A stretch of DNA of 46,115 bases from assembly GCA_029006015.1 (NCBI GenBank), contig JAQXFY010000066.1:1-46115 (forward strand). The letters are read 5' to 3'. The DNA is from a bacterium. Lineage in GTDB: Bacteria; Bacillota; Clostridia; Christensenellales; SUG1161. The notes below the pieces were generated by a model that made no database searches, had not been told where the DNA came from, and saw only the letters and a program-made list of their open reading frames with translations. Positions 18,354 to 27,293 of this stretch are shown here, piece after piece. Every line of letters begins with the position of its first letter. Within the stretch, counting starts at the first letter, position 1. The translations under genes and the position numbers were made by a program.

Positions 18354-19247
18354 ATGGAAAATACACGCCCCGGGGATTCTTCCCGCATCACCCGCGAATA
18401 TACGGATTCGCTTTTGATCGAAATGCGCCAACTCGATGCCGTTATGCCCTCCACCCGCATGGAGCTGTTTGGCCGCACCTTTGATACCCCCATTGCCACG
18501 GCGGCCTTCTCGCACCTTTCCAACTTTGGCTATCATAAGGATGGCATGGTGGAGTTGGCCAAGGGCGCACAAATGGCCAATGCGCTTAATTTTGTGGGCA
18601 TGGGCCCGGAAGAAGAGCTGGAGCGCATTGTCGATACCGGCGTGGCTGCGATCAAGATCGTCAAGCCTTATGCGGATAATGAGATTATTCTGCGCAAGCT
18701 GGAGCATGCCAAGCGCGTGGGCGCCATCGCCGTGGGCATGGATATCGACCATGCCTTTGGCTCTGAGGGCGAGTTTGATGTGGTGCTGGGCGAGCCCATG
18801 TGCCCCAAAACCACCGAAGAAATCCGGATGTTTGCAAGCGCTGCCGGGCTGCCGTTTGTGGTAAAAGGGGTGCTTAGCGTTACCGATGCCCTCAAATGTG
18901 TGGAGGCGGGCGCCAAGGGCATTATTGTTTCCCACCACCATGGCATCATGGATTACGCTGTGCCGCCGCTGATGATCCTGCCCGAGATCGTCAAGGCCAT
19001 CGGGCCGGATATTGCCGTTTTTGCGGATAGCGGCATCGCTACCGGCTACGATGTTTTCAAGGCCCTGGCCCTGGGTGCGACGGGGGCCTGCGCCGGAACC
19101 GCCATGCTGAATTCCCTGAAGGAAGGCGGCAAGGAAGGGGCCTGCGAATGGATCCGCCGGCAGACCGGCGTGCTTAAATCCATCATGGGCAGGACGGCCT
19201 CGCCGGATATCCGGCATATCGATGCATCGCTTATTTGGCGCAGGTAA
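18354..19247 (+). CDS. Alpha-hydroxy-acid oxidizing protein (FMN-dependent dehydrogenase family)
   Basis: TPIATAAFSHLS...LPFVVKGVLSVTDALKCVEAGAKGIIVSHHHG...VFADSGIATGYDVFKALALGATGACAGTAML. RBS GGGAGG upstream. Confidence 0.85.
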   Translation: MENTRPGDSSRITREYTDSLLIEMRQLDAVMPSTRMELFGRTFDTPIATAAFSHLSNFGYHKDGMVELAKGAQMANALNFVGMGPEEELERIVDTGVAAIKIVKPYADNEIILRKLEHAKRVGAIAVGMDIDHAFGSEGEFDVVLGEPMCPKTTEEIRMFASAAGLPFVVKGVLSVTDALKCVEAGAKGIIVSHHHGIMDYAVPPLMILPEIVKAIGPDIAVFADSGIATGYDVFKALALGATGACAGTAMLNSLKEGGKEGACEWIRRQTGVLKSIMGRTASPDIRHIDASLIWRR

Positions 19248-19354
19248 TATGCAAGATACGCCATAAGCCGCAAGGCAGGGCCATGGCGCCTGCGCGGTGC
19301 GCATGGCTTTTGCAAAGGGCATATATATGCCCGCATAGCCCGTTTATACGCAAC

Positions 19355-19407
19355 AAAAGCGCTTCTCTGGGGCCGCCCTGTACGGGGCCCCTTAGAAAGC
19401 GCTTTTT
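19355..19407. terminator. Long bidirectional terminator hairpin
   Basis: AAAAGCGCTTCTCTGGGGCCGCCCTGTACGGGGCCCCTTAGAAAGCGCTTTTT. Confidence 0.75.
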
Positions 19408-19437
19408 CTATTGGGCATGCCATATCCTGCTGCCTGT

Positions 19438-19908
19438 TCATTCCGCCGTTTTGCGTTTGATGAGTTTTGCCACGCAGACAGGGCCGTCTTTTTCCTGCCC
19501 TGCCAGGGTGAAACCACACTTTTTGATATAAAAATCCAGATTTTGTTGCTTGTCAGCCGGTGTAATCAGCTCGATCTGCCTCCAGTTTGGGTAAAGCTGC
19601 TCAAGCTTGGCTATGGCCTGTGTGCCGATGCCTTTGCCTTGATAGGCGGGCAGCACGCATAAGCAGCCAAGATAAATCATGCCGTTGCCCCGATCCTGTG
19701 CTGAAAGCACCCCTACCGGTTTTCCTTCATACAAAAGGATGGCCTTGGGATACCGCTGGATAGAAGCTTCCATTTGCGCTTTTCCTCTGCCGTAAGCAGG
19801 GCAATGGCCATACCGCAAAAAATCGCAATAGAAGGCGGCGTTATAAATTTGTATCAGCAGTTCCGCATCCTGGCGCTGGGCGAAACGGTATGTGATGTTG
19901 GCTTCCAT
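19438..19908 (-). CDS. GNAT family N-acetyltransferase
   Basis: GMIYLGCLCVLPAYQGKGIGTQAIAKLEQ...NLDFYIKKCGFT. Confidence 0.88.
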   Translation of the reverse strand: MEANITYRFAQRQDAELLIQIYNAAFYCDFLRYGHCPAYGRGKAQMEASIQRYPKAILLYEGKPVGVLSAQDRGNGMIYLGCLCVLPAYQGKGIGTQAIAKLEQLYPNWRQIELITPADKQQNLDFYIKKCGFTLAGQEKDGPVCVAKLIKRKTAE

Positions 19909-20044
19909 TTTTCAGCCCCCTGCCGGTTGATGGTAAATGCTGCGTTGTGGGTGTGCCCCATAAAAGGCGGCGGCCGCAGCAGGATAGGCCCTGTTGAATG
20001 GGCATTTTTTGTAAAAGGGAAGCCAAACACTGCGGCTTGCGATA

Positions 20045-20080
20045 AAAAATCGGAGCAAGCCTTGTAAAGCTTGCTCCGAC
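20045..20080 (-). terminator. Terminator downstream of tRNA-Val
   Basis: Minus strand CGGAGCAAGCTTTACAAGGCTTGCTCCGATTTTTT. Confidence 0.8.
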
Positions 20081-20081
20081 T

Positions 20082-20157
20082 TGGTGGTCTGTACTGGACT
20101 CGAACCAGTGACCCCATCGATGTGAACGATGTGCGCTACCAACTGCGCTAACAGACC
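20082..20157 (-). tRNA. tRNA-Val (anticodon CAC), CCA encoded
   Basis: Minus strand GGTCTGT-TA-GCGC..GCGC-A-CATCG-TTCACAT-CGATG-GGGTC-ACTGG-TTCGAGT-CCAGT-ACAGACC-ACCA. A full cloverleaf with perfect 7-bp acceptor. Anticodon on + at 20122-20124 (GTG). Confidence 0.93.
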
Positions 20158-20262
20158 GCAACCTGCAACGCGGAATATCATATCATATTTCCCCCCGCAT
20201 TGCAAGATGGAGGCAAAGAATTTTTGCCTGCGGATGCAAGATGGCCGGCCTGGCAATCAAAA

Positions 20263-20287
20263 TCCCGGTATGGCAGCCATACCGGGA
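20263..20287 (-). terminator. Terminator downstream of the flippase-like gene
   Basis: Minus strand TCCCGGTATGGCTGCCATACCGGGATTTTGATT. Confidence 0.7.
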
Positions 20288-20311
20288 AGGGCGATATCCG
20301 GATGGCACCGC

Positions 20312-21409
20312 TCAATCACCTTTGGCCACATCATCATCCGAAAGGGCAAGCGGGGCATCGCGCAGGGCGTCCATGGGTTTGGCCCGCCCGCGGATGCCGA
20401 CGGTAGCATCGGTAAAGACGATAACCGCCCCAACCGTCAGAACAAAAAAGTAGGTGAAAAAGCGCCACAGCAGCATGGCGGAAAAGGCGGCTGCATGGAA
20501 AATGGAACGAAACATCATGGAAAAAGCCCCCTCCGATGCGCCGGAGGCGCCGGGGGTTGGGAAATAACTGGTAGCCAGATTTAAAAGCAGGGCAGCGGCG
20601 GTAAGTTCGCCCCAGCCGATTTCCGTCAGGCCAAAGGCGCGGTATAAGCAGCCCACCACCAGGTAGTAGCCCGCCATTTCCCCGATGGAGGATAGAATAA
20701 GGGGAATCAGCATGCGGGGCTGCTTGTTCAGGGTATCAAGCGCGCGCTGCATGTTGGTAGATGCCGTGGAAATGCTGGTGATGGCGTTTTCAGGATGCTT
20801 AAGGATGCGCCATTTGGCCAGCCGGCCCACTGCCCATAAGCACAGGCGCTTTAGCATATCCACCCGCCGGCTAAGGGCAATGATGATAAGGGGCAGCCCA
20901 ACGGCGATGATAAAGCCCAACACCGCAGCCCAAAACAGCAGCGGGTTTTGCGCCTTCAGATGGCCGCCGTAATAGATAAAGCCGATGATGCAGAAAAAAC
21001 CCAGCACCAGCTCGTACATCACATATTTAAGGATGAGCGCTGCTGCGGAGGCCGCACTGTCCGCCCCCTGCAGGTGCATATAATAAATTTGAAAGGGCTG
21101 CCCGCCGCCGCCAAAGGGCGTAATGGCATTATAATATTTCCCCATCAAACCGATGCGCAGGCTCTTTTTAAAATCGATGGTATCCCCGCATAGCGGGCGC
21201 GCGCACAAATAGCAGCTGACGCATCCAAAGAACAGGTACGCCAGAATGCTCAGCCCGCACATCACCAGCCAAAGCGGCTTGAGGGAAGCCAATGCGGACC
21301 AGATCTGGGTAATGGAATCATCCGTCAGGGCAATAACCAGAAGGACAATGACATTAAGTGCCAGATATAAAATGGAAAGCCATTTCTTTTTTGGACGCTG
21401 ATTGGCCAT
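20312..21409 (-). CDS. Lysylphosphatidylglycerol synthase TM-region / flippase-like (UPF0104) membrane protein
   Basis: Multi-TM protein with SLRIGLMGKYYNAITPFGGGGQPFQIYYM and ATSYFPTPGASGASEGAFSMMF. Start ATG after GGAAGGAGACAT. Confidence 0.85.
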   Translation of the reverse strand: MANQRPKKKWLSILYLALNVIVLLVIALTDDSITQIWSALASLKPLWLVMCGLSILAYLFFGCVSCYLCARPLCGDTIDFKKSLRIGLMGKYYNAITPFGGGGQPFQIYYMHLQGADSAASAAALILKYVMYELVLGFFCIIGFIYYGGHLKAQNPLLFWAAVLGFIIAVGLPLIIIALSRRVDMLKRLCLWAVGRLAKWRILKHPENAITSISTASTNMQRALDTLNKQPRMLIPLILSSIGEMAGYYLVVGCLYRAFGLTEIGWGELTAAALLLNLATSYFPTPGASGASEGAFSMMFRSIFHAAAFSAMLLWRFFTYFFVLTVGAVIVFTDATVGIRGRAKPMDALRDAPLALSDDDVAKGD

Positions 21410-21642
21410 ATGTCTCCTTCCGTGAGTGGGCTGCACCATCCAAGCAATATGTCCACACGCGGCTTATTATACGTCGGCCAGGGGGGCCGGTCAAGGCAGC
21501 GGGGACAGTGGCATGCCGGATCAACCGGGGTGGCTGCCTATTTAATAGGATGCCTGGCTGCCCAGCCGTTTTATTAAACAAAAAAGCATGGGGCGGATTT
21601 TCCGTATTTGTTGAAAAATTTGAGTTGCTGGAGAAAACTCTC

Positions 21643-21671
21643 TTGACGGTGACGCCCAAAACCGTCATAAT
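21643..21671 (+). promoter_or_regulatory. Putative sigma-A promoter of the ABC-DUF1854-ABC operon, containing an inverted repeat
   Basis: TTGACG (21643-21648)-N17-CATAAT (21666-21671). TGACGGT / ACCGTCA inverted repeat at 21644-21650 and 21661-21667. Confidence 0.65.
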
Positions 21672-21737
21672 AGGCAGGATGACTGAATAATGGAATAAAC
21701 TGTGTCATTAACGAGCGAAACGATGCTGAGGTGTATC

Positions 21738-24173
21738 ATGACGGACGAACCCATCAAACAAAATGCGCCTTCCCCGCGGCTGGAGGATATTCCTGATTTT
21801 GCCTGGGAAGCGTTGCAGGGGCATGGCATCGAGCGGGGCAGCGTGTTGTTTGCCGCCCGGGCCGATCGCTTTGCCGATGGCGGATATGGCGAGGTTGTGC
21901 TTTTCCAGACCGGGCAGGCGCTGCATGTGCTAAAAGGCGTCAATACCGCGCGCAAGGTGCTTGTCTTTGGCTCCTCCGCCGTGCGGATGACGCGCAAGGC
22001 CAAGCAGGCGCTGCGCCGCCGGCTGCGCATGGAAAAACGCCTCAAGGCCCAGGGCAAACCCGTGCCGGAGCCCGAGCGCCCGGAGCAGGAGCCCATGGCG
22101 TTTGAAGAAAAAAACTTTGAAAGCTATCCGCTGGAAAGCTTTGAAAAAATGGAAATGATCGATGCCGTGTCCGGCGGAATGATCGCCCTCCAGCAAAGCC
22201 GGGGCGAGGGCAAAGTGGTGTGCATGTTTACCAACCACCGGCGCGGCGTGTTGCACCGCTATGTCCAGTTGGTGGGCAAGCTTAAAGACGGTAAAACCCT
22301 GACGGATGAAGATTTTGCCCGGCATGACCGCAAGCGCTGCTGCCCCAAGTGCGGCCTGCCTTACCCGCAGGAAGGGCGGCAGATCTGCCCCCGCTGCGTG
22401 GATAACCGCAACGTGTTTATGCGGCTGCTGTCGCAGCTGCCCCGGTATAAATGGCGGGTTGGCCTTGTGGTGTTATGTATGGTAGCCACAGCCTGCCTGG
22501 GCCTGCTTTCCCCCATCCTCAGCGGGCGCATCCTGTTTGACGAGGTGCTGACGCAGGGGGGCAAATATTATGGCATGGTATGGCAGCTTATCCTGGTTAT
22601 GTTCCTGGCGCGGGCGCTGAGTGTGGCGCTTAATATCGCCTATGGCCGCCTGAACGCGGGGCTGGTCAGCGATATCGCGTATGATTTAAGGGTTCAGATC
22701 TTTGGCGCCATGCAGCGCCTGTCGCTGGCGTTTTTCAGCCGCCAGCAGACCGGCCGCCTGATGACCCGCGTCAATGATGACCCGGTGGAAATCGAATATT
22801 TTTTCCATGAAGGCGTGCCGCTGGTGCTGGTAAACGGCGTTACCTTTATCGGCGTGGTTATCATTGCCTTTTTAAACAACTGGCAGCTGGCGTTGTGCGC
22901 CATCGTGCCGGTGCCCATTGCTTACTTCTTTTTAAGAAAGCTTTATCCCGTGCTGGACAGGCTGTATTACAAGCGCTACCGGCGCAACTCCTCCTTAAAT
23001 AACCTGATAAACGATACCCTGCGCGGTACGCGCGTGGTCAAGGCTTTCGGGCGGGAGGAGCGCGAGGTTAAGCGTTTTACCGGGCGCAACCGTGCGCTGC
23101 TGAACATGGATATTCAGCTGGGCAACACGCTGCGCACGGCCTATCCGTTCTTTAACCTGCTGATCCAGTTTTCCAGTGTGGTCATCTGGTTTGTTGGCGG
23201 CGCCATGATTATCAAGCCCGGCTCCTCCTTTACCTATGGCCAGCTGGTGACGTTTGCTTCGCTTTTTGGCATGATGATCGCCCCGCTGGAATCGTTGTGC
23301 GATATCCCCGCCTGGTGGAGTTATTGCATGAACGCCGCCCAGCGCATGTACGAGGTGATCGATGCCGATAGCGAGGTGCCTTATCCCGCCAATCCCAAGC
23401 CGTTGGAGGACATGAAGGGCGAGGTTACCTTTAAGGATGTCACCTTCTCCTACGAGCAGGGCAAGCCCATTTTAAAGGATATCTCCCTGCATGTGGAAGC
23501 CGGGCATATGCTGGGCATCGTGGGGCGTTCGGGCGCGGGCAAAACCACGCTGATAAACGTGCTCCAGCGCCTGTATGATGTCGATTCGGGCAGCGTGTCC
23601 ATCGATGGCATCGATGTGCGCGATATCAAGCCGGAACACCTGCGCGGCCAGATCGGCGTGGTATCCCAGGAAACCTTTATTTTCCGCGGCACGATAGCCG
23701 AAAATATCGCCTATGCACACCCCGATTGCACGCGCGAGGATATTGTCCGTGCGGCGCGCACGGCTGGCGCACACGATTTTATCATGCGCTTGCCCGAGGG
23801 GTACGATACCATGGTGGGCCATGGCGGGCGCGATCTGTCGGGCGGCGAACGCCAGCGCGTTTCCATCGCCCGCGCCATTTTGCATAACCCACGCATCCTC
23901 ATTCTGGACGAGGCAACCTCCGCCGTGGATACGGCAACCGAGAAAGCCATTCAGGAAGCCATCGAGGCGCTGTCCGTTGGGCGTACGGTCATTTCCATCG
24001 CCCACCGCCTGTCCACGCTGCGCAATGCCGACAGCTTGGTGGTGGTGGAGGATGGCAAAATCGTGGAATCGGGCACGCATGTGGAGCTTATCCGCAAGAA
24101 GGGCACTTATTTCAAACTGGTACAACAGCAAAGCGTGGCTTTGCGCTTAAAAGGGGTGGAGAACCTTGGCTAA
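21738..24173 (+). CDS. ABC exporter, fused TMD-NBD, with N-terminal extension and zinc ribbon
   Basis: Zinc ribbon CPKCG..ICPRC, ABC TMD, Walker A GRSGAGKTT, signature LSGGERQRVSIARA, ILILDEATSAVD, SIAHRLST. Start ATG after GAGGTG. Confidence 0.92.
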   Translation: MTDEPIKQNAPSPRLEDIPDFAWEALQGHGIERGSVLFAARADRFADGGYGEVVLFQTGQALHVLKGVNTARKVLVFGSSAVRMTRKAKQALRRRLRMEKRLKAQGKPVPEPERPEQEPMAFEEKNFESYPLESFEKMEMIDAVSGGMIALQQSRGEGKVVCMFTNHRRGVLHRYVQLVGKLKDGKTLTDEDFARHDRKRCCPKCGLPYPQEGRQICPRCVDNRNVFMRLLSQLPRYKWRVGLVVLCMVATACLGLLSPILSGRILFDEVLTQGGKYYGMVWQLILVMFLARALSVALNIAYGRLNAGLVSDIAYDLRVQIFGAMQRLSLAFFSRQQTGRLMTRVNDDPVEIEYFFHEGVPLVLVNGVTFIGVVIIAFLNNWQLALCAIVPVPIAYFFLRKLYPVLDRLYYKRYRRNSSLNNLINDTLRGTRVVKAFGREEREVKRFTGRNRALLNMDIQLGNTLRTAYPFFNLLIQFSSVVIWFVGGAMIIKPGSSFTYGQLVTFASLFGMMIAPLESLCDIPAWWSYCMNAAQRMYEVIDADSEVPYPANPKPLEDMKGEVTFKDVTFSYEQGKPILKDISLHVEAGHMLGIVGRSGAGKTTLINVLQRLYDVDSGSVSIDGIDVRDIKPEHLRGQIGVVSQETFIFRGTIAENIAYAHPDCTREDIVRAARTAGAHDFIMRLPEGYDTMVGHGGRDLSGGERQRVSIARAILHNPRILILDEATSAVDTATEKAIQEAIEALSVGRTVISIAHRLSTLRNADSLVVVEDGKIVESGTHVELIRKKGTYFKLVQQQSVALRLKGVENLG

Positions 24174-24711
24174 GGAAGTAAATCAGACAACCGGCAGCAC
24201 CGCGCTGGACAGCATGGGCTCGTTTGCCACCATCGATTACGTCACGCGGCAGGATACAAGCTTTGCCCGGACGGAGGGCGGCTTTGTCAGCATGAAGCGG
24301 GGGGATAAGTGGTACCCGCGCGTGCTTTTTTACCGTGCTTTTCCCTACACCTATCGGGACGAGTTTATCTCCGTGCGCGATATCGATATGAACGAGCTGG
24401 GCATGATCCGTGCGCTGATCGATTTTTCCAAGGAAGAACAGGAAATGATCCTGGATCAGATCGAGCTGCGCTATTTTTCCCCGCGCATTACGTCCATCCG
24501 GCAGGCCAAGGAAGAGTTTGGCTATGTCTACTGGGATGTGACCACAACGGCCGGCCCCTGCCGCTTTACATCGCGCAACGGCCACGGCTCCATCGTGCAC
24601 ATCACGCAAAACCAGGTGGTGGTTATCGATGTCGATGGCAACCGCTTCGAGATTGAGGACCTGACCAAGCTTGATCCCAAGGATGTTAAGAAACTGGAAT
24701 TGTTCCTGTAA
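24166..24711 (+). CDS. DUF1854 domain-containing protein
   Basis: 181 aa sandwiched between two ABC exporters. TTG start at 24166 overlaps the upstream stop by 8 bp. YFSPRITSIRQAKEEFGYVYWDVTTTAGPCRFTSRNG. Confidence 0.8.
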   Translation: MAKEVNQTTGSTALDSMGSFATIDYVTRQDTSFARTEGGFVSMKRGDKWYPRVLFYRAFPYTYRDEFISVRDIDMNELGMIRALIDFSKEEQEMILDQIELRYFSPRITSIRQAKEEFGYVYWDVTTTAGPCRFTSRNGHGSIVHITQNQVVVIDVDGNRFEIEDLTKLDPKDVKKLELFL

Positions 24712-24729
24712 CAGGGTTTGAGGTGTAAC

Positions 24730-26976
24730 ATGAATTTATTGCAGACGCCGCCCGAAAGCCAGAAACAGGCGCTGGATGCCGCGCTGGCGGGCGAGGCGCT
24801 TCTTGAATGCCTGCCATGCGATATCGGTGTGGATGGTAAGCTGGGCCAGGGCGTGATCGCCGTCACACCCACACGCATTCTGCGCATATGGGAAGGCGCG
24901 CTGGAGAGCGCTTTTGACTTGGCCGATTTTACCCAGATCAATGCCCGCGCCATGATCGGCAACGGCATCTTTGAGGGGCAGAACAAAGCAGGCGAGCCGG
25001 TGCTGTTCGGGCGCTTTTCCATGTACCAGGTGCCCCGTTATATGCAGCTGGCGCGCGTGGTCACCCGCCGCATCCAAAAGCTGCCGCCCCCGCCGGACAG
25101 CAAGCTGGAGGACAGGCGCTGCCCCAAATGCGGCCGCATGCTGCCGCGCAACATGCGCATTTGCCCCAGCTGTATCGATAGGGGCAAGATGCTGAAAAAA
25201 CTCATGTCCCTGTCCAAGCCGTATTGGGGCGTGCTGCTGCTTGCGGTTTTTCTGATGATGCTGGGCAATGTGGTATCGCTTTTATCGCCCTATGTTTCGC
25301 GTTATATGGTGGATAATTTGCTGGTACCGCGCACGGGTTCCATGGCGCTGCTGGCCGGATTGTGCGGATTGATGTTTAGCATGACGCTGGCGGGCACCAT
25401 CATCAATATTTTCCGTGGTCGCATGATGGTGCGCCTGGGCGCGCGTTTATCGGGCGATTTGCGTACGATGGTCTACACCAAAATACAGGCGATGAGCCTG
25501 GGCTATATGAACACCCACCGCACGGGCGATTTGATGAACCGCATCACGGGGGATACCAACCGCATTAAAAACTTTATCGAACAGCAGATGCCCATGGTGC
25601 TGAACACCGTAATCATGCTGATTGCCCTGGTGGTTATCCTGTTTACGTTTGATTGGCGCTTTGCCATCCTGGTTATCATCCCGGTGCCCGTTTCGGTTGG
25701 CATTCTGCGCCTGTTTAACAAGCGCACGCACCGCATGTACCATGCCCAGTGGCGCCTGTCGGATAAGGCCAATTCCCTTTTGCAGGATATCCTGTCCGGC
25801 ATACGGGTGGTTAAAAGCTTTGGTAAGGAGCAGCAGGAGGTTGGGCGTTATGCCATCGCCTGCCGCCGCATGGCCGATAAAACCAAGCGGAACGAGCGCA
25901 TGTTTAATACGCTTTATCCCCTGGTCGGCCTGCTGATGGGCCTGGGCAACTTTTTTGTTATGTACTATGGCAGCGTGTTGGTGCTGGGCGAGCAGATGTC
26001 CGTGGGCCAGCTGGTGCAGTATTCCACCTATGCAGGCATGCTGTTTGGGCCGCTCAATTACCTGACCAACATTCCGCGCTGGTTTGCGCAGACCATGACC
26101 AGCGCCGAGCGCGTCTACGAGGTGCTGGATGAGGAGCCGGAAATTGCCGATATCCAATCCCCGGAGCATGGGGAGATTAAAGGCCACGTCGTCTTTGATC
26201 ACGTTACCTTTGGGTACGAGGCATATGAGCCCGTGCTTCACGATGTTTCGCTGGAGGTGCAGCCCGGCGAGATCATCGGCCTGGTGGGCGCATCCGGCAG
26301 CGGCAAATCGACGCTGACCAACCTGGTGCTTCGCCTGTATGATGTGCAGGAGGGGCAGCTTACCATCGACGGTGTGGATATCCGCAACCTGGCCATGGAC
26401 GACCTGCGCCGCCAGATCGGCGTGGTATTGCAGGAAAACTTCCTGTTTGCCGGTTCTATCTTTGAAAATATCCGCTACGCCAAGCCGGACGCTACGCCGG
26501 AGGAAGTCATTCGGGCGGCAAAAATCGCCAACGCACACGATTTTATTACCAAGTTCCCCGATGGCTATGATACCATCGTGGGCGAAAACGGGCAGAAGCT
26601 GTCCGGCGGGGAGCGCCAGCGCGTGGCCATTGCGCGCGCCATTCTGCACAACCCGCGCATCCTGATTTTGGATGAGGCAACGGCTTCGCTGGATACGGAA
26701 ACCGAAAAGCTGATTCAGGATGCCCTGCAACAGCTGATGAAGGGGCGCACGGTGTTTGCCATTGCCCACCGCCTGTCCACCCTGAAAAACGCCAACCGGC
26801 TTGTGGTGCTGGATAAGGGCCGCATTGCGGAAATGGGCCCGCATGACGAGCTGCTGCGCCAAAAGGGCATCTATTATCATCTGGTTATGATGCAGCGCCA
26901 GCTGGGCCGCATGCGCGGGCCCAATGCCGATGATACGGCGCGCCCGGCGGGGGATGTGGCGCCGGAGGCCAAATAA
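24730..26976 (+). CDS. ABC exporter, fused TMD-NBD, with N-terminal extension and zinc ribbon (second)
   Basis: CPKCGRMLPRNMRICPSC, Walker A GASGSGKST, LSGGERQRVAIARA, ILILDEATASLD, AIAHRLST. Start ATG after TTGAGGTG. Confidence 0.92.
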   Translation: MNLLQTPPESQKQALDAALAGEALLECLPCDIGVDGKLGQGVIAVTPTRILRIWEGALESAFDLADFTQINARAMIGNGIFEGQNKAGEPVLFGRFSMYQVPRYMQLARVVTRRIQKLPPPPDSKLEDRRCPKCGRMLPRNMRICPSCIDRGKMLKKLMSLSKPYWGVLLLAVFLMMLGNVVSLLSPYVSRYMVDNLLVPRTGSMALLAGLCGLMFSMTLAGTIINIFRGRMMVRLGARLSGDLRTMVYTKIQAMSLGYMNTHRTGDLMNRITGDTNRIKNFIEQQMPMVLNTVIMLIALVVILFTFDWRFAILVIIPVPVSVGILRLFNKRTHRMYHAQWRLSDKANSLLQDILSGIRVVKSFGKEQQEVGRYAIACRRMADKTKRNERMFNTLYPLVGLLMGLGNFFVMYYGSVLVLGEQMSVGQLVQYSTYAGMLFGPLNYLTNIPRWFAQTMTSAERVYEVLDEEPEIADIQSPEHGEIKGHVVFDHVTFGYEAYEPVLHDVSLEVQPGEIIGLVGASGSGKSTLTNLVLRLYDVQEGQLTIDGVDIRNLAMDDLRRQIGVVLQENFLFAGSIFENIRYAKPDATPEEVIRAAKIANAHDFITKFPDGYDTIVGENGQKLSGGERQRVAIARAILHNPRILILDEATASLDTETEKLIQDALQQLMKGRTVFAIAHRLSTLKNANRLVVLDKGRIAEMGPHDELLRQKGIYYHLVMMQRQLGRMRGPNADDTARPAGDVAPEAK

Positions 26977-27000
26977 AGCCTAATCTAACAAGGTATACGG

Positions 27001-27031
27001 AAAAGCCGGCGCCAATGGGCGCCGGCTTTTT
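27001..27031 (+). terminator. Terminator of the ABC-DUF1854-ABC operon
   Basis: AAAAGCCGGCGCC-AATG-GGCGCCGGCTTTTT. Confidence 0.85.
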
Positions 27032-27157
27032 GATTACAGGCAGCGTAACAAGCGGGAAAATTCTATAACCCTGCCGGATAAAAGGTCAAAGCAGAAAACG
27101 CGCCAAGATGGACAACGGGTACCCGCGACGGTCAGCAATCGCCCGGGGGCTGAGGGG

Positions 27158-27191
27158 AAAAAGGATGCCCCCCAGCCAAGGGCTGAGGGGC
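27158..27191 (-). terminator. Intrinsic terminator for the minus-strand 27294-28193 gene
   Basis: Minus strand GCCCCTCAGCC-CTT-GGCTGGGGGGC-ATCCTTTTT. 11-bp stem with one G-U pair. Confidence 0.65.
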
Positions 27192-27293
27192 GTGCAATCC
27201 GCAGCAAAGCAGCCGGTTTGCTGCTGTTTGATAGGGATGCGGTGCCGGGTAATCAGGCAGCGCGCAGGGGGCCGCTTGTAAGCGTATGCCTGG

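Noticed and set aside
18228-19322. 364-aa minus-strand ORF antisense to the FMN dehydrogenase
   Set aside because: The opposite strand encodes a clear FMN-dependent dehydrogenase with a promoter and RBS.
18283-21700. Exact 14-mer ATAATGGAATAAAC at 18283-18296 and 21687-21700
   Set aside because: One shared 14-mer in 46 kb is within chance expectation, and the two copies sit at different positions relative to the promoters.
25447-26880. 477-aa minus-strand ORF antisense to the second ABC exporter
   Set aside because: Shadow ORF on the complementary strand of a conserved coding region. Composition is not protein-like.
27153-27191. GGGCTGAGGGG direct repeat with mutually exclusive hairpins, first considered a riboswitch or ncRNA
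   Set aside because: On the minus strand it is explained as an 11-bp stem followed by a T-run, i.e. an ordinary terminator for the 27294-28193 gene.
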